Assembly: GCA_948441955.1 (NCBI GenBank)
Contig: CAOJQZ010000006.1
Coordinates: forward strand, 1 to 62,714
Direction: 5' to 3'
DNA: 62,714 nt
Source of the DNA: an uncultured Lachnospiraceae bacterium
GTDB taxonomy: Bacteria; Bacillota; Clostridia; Lachnospirales; Lachnospiraceae
A model generated the notes under the pieces. That model did no database searches, was not told the origin of the DNA, and saw only the letters and a program-made list of their open reading frames with translations. Below are positions 17,130 to 24,933 of this stretch, piece by piece. Position 1 is the first letter of the stretch; every line of letters begins with the position of its first letter. The position numbers and the translations under genes were made by a program.

Positions 17130-18332
17130 TTGAAGGATCTGAAGCATTTGATTTATTTTGAGGGTCTGTTGGAAAATGCCAATAATTCCCTTATTGAGAA
17201 GGCCAGAGAAGAAGGGAAGCTGGCGGTCGGCTACACCTGCTTTCACATGCCTGAGGTTCTGCTGAATCTGGACAACTGCTTTTCTGTTCGCCTGAGGGCG
17301 CCGAATACAGGTTCTATGGACATTGCTACTTACTACATGTCGAACTATACCTGTGAATTCTGCCGTGCACTTTTGGAGCGTTCCTTTGAAGGAGGCTTTA
17401 ATTTTCTGGATGCGCTGGCCGGAGTGGATGCCTGTGCGGAGATGAACCGCTGTATGGAAAATATTGAGATTCAGAAGCTGATTCCAGGTGAAAAGTTTTT
17501 TGTTACGCACGCAGATATTCCTTATAAGGTGGAGGATTTCACGATCACCCATTATGTGCGGCAGATTAAAAACAGGGTGCTTGACAGGCTTCATGAGGTG
17601 TACGGGACGGATATTTCCGACGGCGCAATCCGGGAGGCGGTTAAGCAGCATAACGAGGCCTGCCGCATTATTACCGAGATAGGAGAGCTCAGAAAGCTTC
17701 CTAACCCGCCCATTACGGGATATGAATTTCATGTTCTTAATATGGTAACTTTCTGCTGTCCGAAATATCTGATTCTGGATAAGCTTCATGAGACCTTAGA
17801 GGAGATTAAGAATCGAAGGCCTGACAAGGATCCATGGTATCGTGCCAGGGTTGCCCTTGTGGGAAGCGAGGTGGATGATCTGGGGCTTACAAAGCTGATT
17901 GAGGATACGGGAGCCTTTATTGTGGCCGACAGATTCTGCTTCGGTTCTACGCCGGGGCGGGAGGAGATCCATTTAAATGATGAGGAGGACGCTCTTACCC
18001 AGGTGTGCCGGCACTATTTGGAGGTGTCCGAGTGCCCGCGGTTTATGAGCAGTGATAAAATTAACCAGCGCCGTGAGACGGTAGATGCCCTGGCGCGAGA
18101 GTACGGCGCGGAGGGAATTATCTTTGAACAGATTAAATTCTGCGATTTTTGGGCATTTGAGAGGGCGCTTGCCAGCCATATCCAGGAGAAGGAGTACGGA
18201 CATCCGGTGCTTTCCATTGACCGGCCCTATAATGCCCGATCCTCCGGACAGCTGCGCACGAGGATGCAGGCATTTGTAGAATCATTAGAGATTAAGCGTA
18301 TCCAAAAGGGAGGAGGCAGCCAGGAATGTTGA
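17130..18332 (+). CDS. 2-Hydroxyacyl-CoA dehydratase / benzoyl-CoA reductase-type subunit (HgdB/BcrB family)
   Basis: The 400-residue protein starts at TTG. It belongs to the HgdB/BcrB/double-cubane-protein superfamily, whose members bind iron-sulfur clusters and take electrons from an ATP-driven activase. Candidate cluster ligands are C37 (GYTC), C75 and C78 (YTCEFC) and C338 (IKFCDFWAFE); the last matches the conserved family motif near the C-terminus. SIDRPY in the C-terminal part is also family-typical. It overlaps the next subunit gene by seven bases (ATGTTGA), so the two are probably made in equal amounts as a heterodimer. The substrate is not evident; no CoA ligase or transferase lies beside it. 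Confidence 0.82.
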   Translation: MKDLKHLIYFEGLLENANNSLIEKAREEGKLAVGYTCFHMPEVLLNLDNCFSVRLRAPNTGSMDIATYYMSNYTCEFCRALLERSFEGGFNFLDALAGVDACAEMNRCMENIEIQKLIPGEKFFVTHADIPYKVEDFTITHYVRQIKNRVLDRLHEVYGTDISDGAIREAVKQHNEACRIITEIGELRKLPNPPITGYEFHVLNMVTFCCPKYLILDKLHETLEEIKNRRPDKDPWYRARVALVGSEVDDLGLTKLIEDTGAFIVADRFCFGSTPGREEIHLNDEEDALTQVCRHYLEVSECPRFMSSDKINQRRETVDALAREYGAEGIIFEQIKFCDFWAFERALASHIQEKEYGHPVLSIDRPYNARSSGQLRTRMQAFVESLEIKRIQKGGGSQEC

Positions 18333-20065
18333 AGAAAAATTTAAAATGGGCAAAGAAAAATGTTCCTCAGGATCTGAAGATATGGAAAGAGCTGCTTTCT
18401 GAAGTAGACATAAAAGATGTAGGAAGGAAGCTTAAGAAGGATTTTAAGGAGACAAAAGAACGGATTACCGATGAGGTAAAGACAGTGGCAGCAATGTCGG
18501 GGAAGGATCGTGTGGATCTTCTGCTTCACGGCGAGAAGCATCTGGGGCGTCTGTACCAGTCGGGAAAAATTGCATTTACCCGAAGGGAATGGCGGGGCGT
18601 GGAGAGTACGGCAAGAGATTTTGCCGGTTGGTTAAAGACCTGGGCGGTGATGGCGGGTATGGTGATGAAGGATCCGGTCTCTATGGCCGAAGGCTTCTTT
18701 GAGTACCGGTGGCTCAGCTCCTACCTGGCCCTTCCGGCTTTTGCAGACAGGAACAATCTGGGGCTTCGGGGGCCTCATGTGACGATAGCCCATGAGTTGT
18801 TTCTTCCTATGTTTCGTTACGGCGCGGACACTATCGCCACGCTTCTGCGGGCCGACGAGCGTCTGGGAGGAAATGAAAAGATACAGGAAAAGCTACTGCT
18901 TTTTGACGAAATGACTATGAGCCAGATGATGGCAGGATTTCCGAATCTGGAAGGTATTCCCTATCAGCTGATGCCTGTATTCATGGTATCAGAGATTGAC
19001 CAGCTGGTATGTATTCCTTATATTGACGCAGTAGAGAGTTTCGGGCTGCCGTCGGACACCTGTCCGGTACCTACTTCCGAGTGCGGCGCGGCTATTATGG
19101 ATGCGCTGCCTCACTGCGGCCTGGGATTCATCTCTACCTCAACTCCATGTGACGGTTCGGATATGGCTACATCCTATCAGGACCGCCGCTTTAAGATGCC
19201 TACCTACCCTCTTACGCTGCCTGTGCGTTATGATGATGAGGATACGGTGGACTGCGGGGCGGAGGATATGAAACGGTGTATCCGCTGGATCGAAGAGCTA
19301 ACCGGAGAAACGTGGGACTGGGAACATTATTTCAAAGTAATCCGCCGTTTTAATGAAGAGACGAATTATGAGATGAATAAATGGGAGGTTAACAAGACGC
19401 CTTACCCGCAGGTGATAGGGTCTGCCTATGAGCTGTTCCGCAAATGGAGCTATGAGATGGACGGAGGGCTTGATCCCCGCACGATGAAAACCTTCCGGCG
19501 GGTTGACCGCATGATGACGAAAGCTTATGAAAAGAAGATGAATCCTTACCGCAGTCCTATCCGCCACAGAGCCATTGTCTGGAGCTGTCCGGCACATTAT
19601 TATGCAAACTTCTCCAACTGGCTTCAGAACTGCTGGGGAATCGGCGTGCTGGTGGAGATGGAAAGCCTTAATTTTACCAAAATGCTTGATACTTATGATA
19701 AGGAAGAGGCAATTCGTGATCTGGCCCGCTTGTACGAGCGGATGGTTATGCGCAAGCATACCAACGGAGGCCACGTACATGTGCTGGAGGAGCTGTGGAA
19801 ACAGGTAGAGGAATTTAATGTGGAAATTGTCATTATGTATCAGCATGTATGCTGCAAGACGATGAGCGGGCTTCAGGGACTTTTTGACGAGCAGGCAAGA
19901 GAGAAAGGAATCCATCTTATTTGGGTGGAGCATGATTTGATGGATCCGCGCACCGTATCCCGGCGGGATATGCGCAGCAAGATTAACAATTATATGACAA
20001 ATGTATTCCAGGAGGAACCTCTGGATCCGTCCCTGGTAGAGTTTGAGGACGATGTGACATGGTAA
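18326..20065 (+). CDS. Large 2-hydroxyacyl-CoA dehydratase-type subunit with N-terminal extension
   Basis: At 579 residues this is clearly longer than usual HgdA/HgdB proteins (about 380-480). The first roughly 120 residues are Lys/Glu-rich and helical, without a family I recognise. The rest resembles the HgdB superfamily, with possible cluster Cys at 246, 253, 264, 275 and the pair 509-510 (HVCCKTMSG). A C-terminal WVEHDLMDPRTVSRRDMRSK region is typical of the family. Translation is coupled to the upstream subunit. The pair should form the catalytic component reduced by the activase encoded next. The extension could serve membrane or partner docking, for example with the 54-residue membrane protein of the operon. 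Confidence 0.75.
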   Translation: MLKKNLKWAKKNVPQDLKIWKELLSEVDIKDVGRKLKKDFKETKERITDEVKTVAAMSGKDRVDLLLHGEKHLGRLYQSGKIAFTRREWRGVESTARDFAGWLKTWAVMAGMVMKDPVSMAEGFFEYRWLSSYLALPAFADRNNLGLRGPHVTIAHELFLPMFRYGADTIATLLRADERLGGNEKIQEKLLLFDEMTMSQMMAGFPNLEGIPYQLMPVFMVSEIDQLVCIPYIDAVESFGLPSDTCPVPTSECGAAIMDALPHCGLGFISTSTPCDGSDMATSYQDRRFKMPTYPLTLPVRYDDEDTVDCGAEDMKRCIRWIEELTGETWDWEHYFKVIRRFNEETNYEMNKWEVNKTPYPQVIGSAYELFRKWSYEMDGGLDPRTMKTFRRVDRMMTKAYEKKMNPYRSPIRHRAIVWSCPAHYYANFSNWLQNCWGIGVLVEMESLNFTKMLDTYDKEEAIRDLARLYERMVMRKHTNGGHVHVLEELWKQVEEFNVEIVIMYQHVCCKTMSGLQGLFDEQAREKGIHLIWVEHDLMDPRTVSRRDMRSKINNYMTNVFQEEPLDPSLVEFEDDVTW

Positions 20066-20092
20066 GCATGTCAACGGAAAGGAGCTATAAGT

Positions 20093-20890
20093 ATGAAGTA
20101 TTTCGGAGGATGTGACGTAGGTTCCACTTATACGAAAGCAGTTATTACAGATGAAAACGGAAAACTTGCCGGACATACTACAATGCGCAGCAAAATTAAT
20201 TCCGAGGTTTCAGCCAGAATGTCTATGGAGGAGGTAATCGGACAGGTGCCGGGGCTTACAACGCCTCAGGATCTGACCTATCTGATCGGAACAGGTTATG
20301 GCCGTAACAAGGTTCCCTTTGCAGATGAGAACATCTCTGAGATTTCCTGTCATGCGATGGGAGTTCATGTGACTGACCCATCGGTAAAGGCAATTATTGA
20401 TATCGGGGGCCAGGATGTAAAGGGGATTAATATTGATACGGATGGTACAGTGAAGAATTTTGCTATGAATGATAAATGTGCCGCCGGCACCGGACGGTTT
20501 TTTGAGGCAATGGCCCGGAGCTTTGAGATGTCTCTTGCAGAGTTTTCAGAACTGTCTCTGACGGCCAAGAATGTAATCCCCATTACCGCCCAGTGCACGG
20601 TATTTGCAGAGAGCGAGGTTATCACTCTGGTAGGCGAGGGGAAACCCATGAATGAGATTGCCGCAGGCATCCAGATGGCGGTTGCAAAGCGCTGCTTTGT
20701 TATGGCGAAAAAGGCCGGAGCTGTAACGGCGATTACTCTGACGGGGGGCTGCGCCAAGAATACGGGTCTTAAAAAGGCGATTGAACATGTACTGAAGCTT
20801 AAGGTAATAGACCTGCCGGTTGACCCGCAGCTAATGGGAGCGCTGGGTGCGGCAGAGTACGCAAGGAAGAAAGGACTGGCAAAGTCATGA
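20093..20890 (+). CDS. ATP-dependent activase of the HgdC/BcrA/BadF family
   Basis: The 265-residue ASKHA-fold ATPase drives single electrons into HgdAB-type enzymes at the cost of ATP hydrolysis. Signatures are GCDVGSTYTKAV (6-17), DIGGQDVKG (about 103-111), NDKCAAGTGRFFE with C129, QCTVFAESEV with C168, and TLTGGCAKNTG near the C-terminus. C129 and C168 match the two Cys per monomer that hold the [4Fe-4S] cluster between the subunits of the dimer. AAAGGAGC precedes the ATG. The stop overlaps the start of the small membrane protein (ATGA). Confidence 0.93.
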   Translation: MKYFGGCDVGSTYTKAVITDENGKLAGHTTMRSKINSEVSARMSMEEVIGQVPGLTTPQDLTYLIGTGYGRNKVPFADENISEISCHAMGVHVTDPSVKAIIDIGGQDVKGINIDTDGTVKNFAMNDKCAAGTGRFFEAMARSFEMSLAEFSELSLTAKNVIPITAQCTVFAESEVITLVGEGKPMNEIAAGIQMAVAKRCFVMAKKAGAVTAITLTGGCAKNTGLKKAIEHVLKLKVIDLPVDPQLMGALGAAEYARKKGLAKS

Positions 20891-21051
20891 AAAAACTGCT
20901 GAAAATTTTGTTCAAGATCATTTGTATTACATTTGGCGCGCTGTTTACGATCTATATGCTGAATCTGGACATGAAGATTGTGGGCTTTATCTATACCTGG
21001 CTCAATAAGTTCCACGATAAAAAGGATTCCTTAAGGGATATACAGTTCTGA
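20887..21051 (+). CDS. Small single-pass membrane protein (54 residues) of the reductase operon
   Basis: This short gene begins at ATG 20887, overlapping the stop of the activase gene, and ends in a TGA that overlaps the ATG of the next gene at 21051; ATGA junctions on both sides argue strongly that it is translated. The product starts MKKLLKILFKII, has a hydrophobic segment (about residues 6-25, possibly extending through a second weaker one at about 30-40), and ends in a charged DKKDSLRDIQF tail. I do not recognise a family. It may tether the reductase or its electron donor to the membrane. Confidence 0.75.
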   Translation: MKKLLKILFKIICITFGALFTIYMLNLDMKIVGFIYTWLNKFHDKKDSLRDIQF

Positions 21052-21767
21052 TGAGACTGTATGATTCGGTAATTGCCGATACAAAAAAGCAGCTAAAAGC
21101 GTTTGCTCCCAAAGTCTGGAGCTATGATGAAAATAAGGTATGGCCTGACGCGGGGGAAAGCGAGCTGGTGCTTAAGAGGGACGCTGCCTACGAGCTGGGA
21201 GGAAGCGGACTGCCTGCCGTAAATTTCACCTGTGTGACAACAGATGCTGTTCTGACAGGGAACCAGGTGATGCTGTACGGTCCGGAACTCAGGGAAATAA
21301 AAGGGGACTCTCCTTATGCCAGGATTGTAATTTTAAGAACCAGGGAACTGGGAAAAGATGACGAGGAAGCCTATAAAGCAGTCCGAAATATGGAATTTGT
21401 CAAATATCATGTGTTTCCCAAAGGATATATGTTCCGCATATCTTCCGGGGATTTCCGGGAACAGGTGCGGGTAGGAAAGACAGCCCTTCGCAGAGGGATT
21501 TCCTTCCGAAGCGTTGGATTTGACTTTATCCGCCAATATTTGAAAAATCCCAATATTCTTAATGTGGAGCTGATATTTGTCACGGATCCCCAGGCCCCTT
21601 ACGAGAGCTTTAAGAAAAGTGCAAAAAAAACGGCTGATATTACAAGGACGCTGACCCATATTCTGGACGGAATGCCCACGGACTGCAGAAGCTGCAGCTT
21701 AAAGCCTGTATGCGATGAAGTGGAGGGAATGCGTAAGCTGCATTTTGAAAGAAGCGGCAGACGTTAA
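21051..21767 (+). CDS. Acetyl-CoA synthase beta-subunit-like protein (AcsB/CdhC middle-domain homologue)
   Basis: The 238-residue protein resembles the part of AcsB/CdhC that precedes and enters the A-cluster domain. Matching elements in order are AYEL, GPELREI, IVILRTRELG, FREQVRVGKTALRRGISFRSVG (about 144-165; in AcsB an R-V-S-K-D-A segment then K-G-F-R), and an IFVTDPQ strand. The end carries C212-x2-C215-x5-C221, recalling the first three A-cluster Cys of AcsB, but the later AcsB Cys and the nickel-binding CGC are missing. It is far shorter than AcsB (about 730 residues), so CO-dependent acetyl-CoA synthesis is unlikely. With a CooC-like ATPase in the operon it may be a metal-cluster protein. 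I aligned it from memory. Confidence 0.65.
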   Translation: MRLYDSVIADTKKQLKAFAPKVWSYDENKVWPDAGESELVLKRDAAYELGGSGLPAVNFTCVTTDAVLTGNQVMLYGPELREIKGDSPYARIVILRTRELGKDDEEAYKAVRNMEFVKYHVFPKGYMFRISSGDFREQVRVGKTALRRGISFRSVGFDFIRQYLKNPNILNVELIFVTDPQAPYESFKKSAKKTADITRTLTHILDGMPTDCRSCSLKPVCDEVEGMRKLHFERSGRR

Positions 21768-21769
21768 AA

Positions 21770-21805
21770 AAGGGGGCTGCGCTATGAATATAGTGCCGTC
21801 CCCTT
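21770..21805. terminator. Terminator-like hairpin between convergent genes
   Basis: AAGGGG-GCTG-CGCTAT on the left pairs with ATAGTG-CCGT-CCCCTT on the right around a four-base loop, with one or two mismatches. It closes the reductase operon and faces the convergent esterase gene. Confidence 0.65.
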
Positions 21806-21823
21806 AAAATGCCAGAGTAAGAG

Positions 21824-22675
21824 TCATGAAAGCTTTAAGTCTAAAAACTTAACCGTGGCCTCCAACAGCCGTTCCGTTACAGGACTTTTTTCATCCCTGT
21901 CAAAATCATGCATATTATGGGATACTACAAATCTCTGGGCCCGGTATCTGTTACAGAGCTCTAAGAATTCAGAATAGGGCACATCGGTATCTCCGGTACT
22001 GTGGGCGCAGAAAATTGGACAGGGCATCTCCCCGCAGGTGCGCAGGGTATAGTCAAGGTAGAAGAACTTCTGGCGTCCCGCATAGATAAGATCGATCCAG
22101 TTTCCCTGCTGCCTTGCATATACATAGACGCTGTAATGTGTGTCAAGCTTTCCGTCCGCATGGATGCCGGAAGGAATGTTCCGAAGCGCCGTTTCGTTTA
22201 CAGCCGGGAGCGTATTATAGTATTTGCTGGGTGTCATAAACCATCCGTCGCACAGGAAGCCGTATCCATAATAGGAGAGAATGCCCGTCGGCTTTTCCTT
22301 ATATTTTCCTCCTGCAGCAGCAAGAAGGCAGAGATATGCTCCTGCAGAACGCCCCCATAAAAAATAGGGAAGCGTTTCATCAGCATACAGTGAAGGATTT
22401 TCCAGATAATGGCTGATGGAAGCATTTACGTCCCCAAGAATGAAATCAAGCCTTGCGGAAGGCGCAAGGGGATAATCAAAGGAAAGAATACGGTAGCCTG
22501 CCCTTGTCAAAGTATTCTTATGAAGTTCGGGTAAATCTGTTTTTGAGCCGTATAATAGTCCGCCTCCGTGGAAATATAAGATACAGGCTTTTGATTTTAC
22601 ATCTGTATCATAGTATATTACGGCATTTTTTTCGTAGATTTCGCTGGAAATATGTATTTCTTTTTCGCAAAGCAT
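21824..22675 (-). CDS. Alpha/beta-hydrolase fold esterase
   Basis: The 283-residue protein has the oxyanion-hole motif FHGGGLLYG (about 35-43) and the nucleophile elbow GRSAGAYL (about 109-116), the pattern of the hormone-sensitive-lipase/acetyl-esterase group. DTDVPYSEF and SHNMHDFD near the C-terminus probably provide the catalytic Asp and His. It starts at ATG after AAAGGAGG. It lies alone on the minus strand between the reductase operon and the allE operon, so its part in ureide metabolism is uncertain; hydrolysis of a small ester or carbamate-like compound is possible. Confidence 0.75.
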   Translation of the reverse strand: MLCEKEIHISSEIYEKNAVIYYDTDVKSKACILYFHGGGLLYGSKTDLPELHKNTLTRAGYRILSFDYPLAPSARLDFILGDVNASISHYLENPSLYADETLPYFLWGRSAGAYLCLLAAAGGKYKEKPTGILSYYGYGFLCDGWFMTPSKYYNTLPAVNETALRNIPSGIHADGKLDTHYSVYVYARQQGNWIDLIYAGRQKFFYLDYTLRTCGEMPCPIFCAHSTGDTDVPYSEFLELCNRYRAQRFVVSHNMHDFDRDEKSPVTERLLEATVKFLDLKLS

Positions 22676-22891
22676 AGGATTTCCTCCTTTTCCATATAAT
22701 TAAAATGTGGTTGAAAACTACAAGACATATTCAAATGATTTGTTTAAAATTTAACGTATAAAAAACTATGTCCGCCCCATTTCAAACAATACTAGTATAC
22801 CACAAATACGGGTGGAATCAATAGTGAAAGTGATGCGTACGGTACTACAGAATAGACAAAATAACAGATGCGAATTTGTCTAAAATGTCAA

Positions 22892-22944
22892 TTGAAAATT
22901 TTAACAAAAGTTGCCATAATATAAATATAAAAACTGGTTGACCA
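22892..22944 (+). promoter_or_regulatory. Promoter of the allE operon with FadR-like operator
   Basis: TTGAAA (22892-22897), 17 bases, CATAAT (22915-22920) form the promoter. TGGTTGACCA (22935-22944) lies directly after the expected start point; its core nonamer is identical to the one after the allantoinase promoter (8400-8408). The rest of the 22676-22990 gap shows nothing else I can name. Confidence 0.68.
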
Positions 22945-22996
22945 CAGTAACATTACCATTCATTTTTTAACAATCTAAGAAAGAGAGGGTTTGACA

Positions 22997-23791
22997 ATGA
23001 GCTATTTAAACAATCAAATCGGATACCGTGATGAATTATTACAGACACGCTCCGTTATCAAGAAAGAGAATTGGGTTCTTCTTGAACCGGACGGACTTGT
23101 AAAGAATGCAATTCCGGGTTACGTAAACTGTGACGTAACCATTCTTGGTTCTCCTGCTATGGGAGCTTCCTTTGCTGATTATCTCGTAACTGTACATGCA
23201 GGCGGAAAGAAAGACGGCATCGGCGGAGACGGTATCGAGACTTTTCTTTATGTAATCGAGGGCGAGGTTACAGTGAAAAATGCCGATAAAGAGGCAGCTC
23301 TTACACAAGGGGGATATATTTTCTCGCCAGAGGATAAGCCGGTTTCCTTTGAGAATAAGGGAGACGGAGAGGTTAAGATTTATCTGTACAGGCGCAGATA
23401 TGAAAAAGTGGAGGGATACAGCGCTCATACAATCGTTGGAAACGCAAATGAGTTAGAGTGGCTGTCCTACGAGGGAATGGAAAACTGCTATATTCAGAAT
23501 TTCCTTCCTACAGATGATTTTGGATTTGACATGAACATGCATATTCTGAAATTCCACATTGGCGCTTCCCATGGTTACATTGAGACACATGTACAGGAGC
23601 ACGGAATGTTATTCTTATCTGGCAAGGCAATGTACAGACTGGATAATGAGTGGGTGCCTGTAAAGAAGGGCGACTATGTATTCATGGATGCATACTGTCC
23701 CCAGGCATGCTACGCAGTAGGTGACGAGGGACGTGAGGAGGTTACGACTTACATCTACTCCAAAGACTGTAACAGAGATGTTGCATTATAG
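22997..23791 (+). CDS. allE: (S)-Ureidoglycine aminohydrolase
   Basis: The 264-residue bicupin hydrolyses ureidoglycine to ureidoglycolate and ammonia, the step after allantoate amidohydrolase. The N-terminal cupin contains FLYVIEGEVTV (about 76-86). The C-terminal cupin carries the metal-binding set ASHGYIETHVQEHGMLFLSG (about 190-209), with Glu, two His and a later Gln on the PQACYAVG strand, as in AllE/YlbA proteins. I start at ATG 22997 because GAGAGGG is seven bases upstream; a TTG at 22991 is too close to that site. It leads the allE-allD-allFG-carbamate kinase operon and carries a putative operator in its leader. Confidence 0.9.
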   Translation: MSYLNNQIGYRDELLQTRSVIKKENWVLLEPDGLVKNAIPGYVNCDVTILGSPAMGASFADYLVTVHAGGKKDGIGGDGIETFLYVIEGEVTVKNADKEAALTQGGYIFSPEDKPVSFENKGDGEVKIYLYRRRYEKVEGYSAHTIVGNANELEWLSYEGMENCYIQNFLPTDDFGFDMNMHILKFHIGASHGYIETHVQEHGMLFLSGKAMYRLDNEWVPVKKGDYVFMDAYCPQACYAVGDEGREEVTTYIYSKDCNRDVAL

Positions 23792-23851
23792 TCATTGTAA
23801 TAAGAACTGCCGCAAAGGAGCGGGAAATAATAAAAGGATGGTGGGGACACA

Positions 23852-24904
23852 ATGAAACTTTCAAGAGACGAATTAAAGGGTTTAATGAAAAATAAAATGA
23901 TGCAGGCAGGTTTAAGAGAGGATCATGCTGAGCAGACAGCAGAGATTCTTACCTGGTCACATGAGAGAGGATATGCTTCACACGGTGCAGTACGTGTGGA
24001 ATACTACAGTGAAAGAATTGCCAAAGGCGGTATCACGCATGAGCCGAATATTACATGGACACAGACAGGCCCATGCTCAGGCATCATGGACGGAGACAAC
24101 GGCATCGGCTACTGGGTAGCTACAAAGGCTACAGAGAAGGCCATCGAGATGGCAAAGGAGAATGGCGTTGCAGTTGTAGGTATGGCAAACATTTCTCACA
24201 CAGGCTCTATTGGATATTATACAGAGATGTGCGCAAAGGAAGGACTTGCTGCCATCACCTTCTGTCAGTCTGACCCAATGGCAGTGCCATACGGCGGAAC
24301 AGAGCCGTATTATGGAACAAATCCAATCTCATTTGCAGCGCCTACAGCGGACGACCGTATGGTTGTATTTGACATGGCTACGACCGTTCAGGCTTGGGGA
24401 AAAATTCTTGACAAACGTTCCCAGGGAGCGGAAATCCCGTCCGACTGGGCAGTAGATGAAAACGGAGAGGCTGTTACGGATCCTCATAAGGTAAATGCTC
24501 TTACACCTATTGCAGGCGCTAAAGGATATGGACTTATGATGATGGTAGACGTATTCTCGGGCGTACTTCTCGGCGTTCCGTTCGGAAAGCATGTAAGCTC
24601 TATGTATCATGACTGCTCAAAGGGACGTGAGCTTGGACAGATGATTATTGTTATGGATCCGGAGAGATTCTGCGGCGCCGAGCAGTTCAAGAAGAATATG
24701 TCCCAGACTTGTGACGAGCTTGGGGCTATGAAGGCGGCTCCGGGATACGGTAAGGTATATTATCCGGGTGAAAGAGCTGTCATGAGAAGAGATAAGGCAT
24801 ATGCATCCGGCGGAATTGAAGTTGTTGACGAGCTGGTAGAATACCTTAAGGGCGATGCAGTCCACTTTGACAGATATGACCATAAAAACAGATTCGCAGA
24901 CTAA
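23852..24904 (+). CDS. allD: Ureidoglycolate dehydrogenase (NAD-dependent, Ldh2/malate dehydrogenase-like family)
   Basis: The 350-residue protein matches the length of AllD (349 in E. coli). It oxidises ureidoglycolate to oxalurate with NAD+. Family signatures are ERGYASHGAVRVEYY (about 38-52), MANISHTGSIGYY (about 111-123), YGGTEPYYGTNPISFA (about 149-164) and GAKGYGLMMMVDVFSG (about 223-238), which together form the active site and the unusual NAD-binding fold. It stands 60 bases after allE, with the ribosome site GGATGGTGGGG. No ureidoglycolate lyase or glyoxylate carboligase gene is present, so oxidation to oxalurate appears to be the only route here. The NADH made must be re-oxidised elsewhere. 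Confidence 0.9.
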   Translation: MKLSRDELKGLMKNKMMQAGLREDHAEQTAEILTWSHERGYASHGAVRVEYYSERIAKGGITHEPNITWTQTGPCSGIMDGDNGIGYWVATKATEKAIEMAKENGVAVVGMANISHTGSIGYYTEMCAKEGLAAITFCQSDPMAVPYGGTEPYYGTNPISFAAPTADDRMVVFDMATTVQAWGKILDKRSQGAEIPSDWAVDENGEAVTDPHKVNALTPIAGAKGYGLMMMVDVFSGVLLGVPFGKHVSSMYHDCSKGRELGQMIIVMDPERFCGAEQFKKNMSQTCDELGAMKAAPGYGKVYYPGERAVMRRDKAYASGGIEVVDELVEYLKGDAVHFDRYDHKNRFAD

Positions 24905-24933
24905 ATACCTGTAAATTAAGAAAGGAAAAAAAC

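Noticed and set aside
19298..20176. A 292-codon minus-strand open frame opposite the large reductase subunit and activase start
   Set aside because: It spans the end of one real gene and the start of another in antisense and has implausible composition.
16341..21767. Interpretation as a CO dehydrogenase/acetyl-CoA synthase (Wood-Ljungdahl) locus
   Set aside because: CooC-like and AcsB-like proteins are present, but no CO dehydrogenase catalytic subunit, corrinoid protein or methyltransferase is encoded, and the AcsB-like protein lacks the CGC nickel site.
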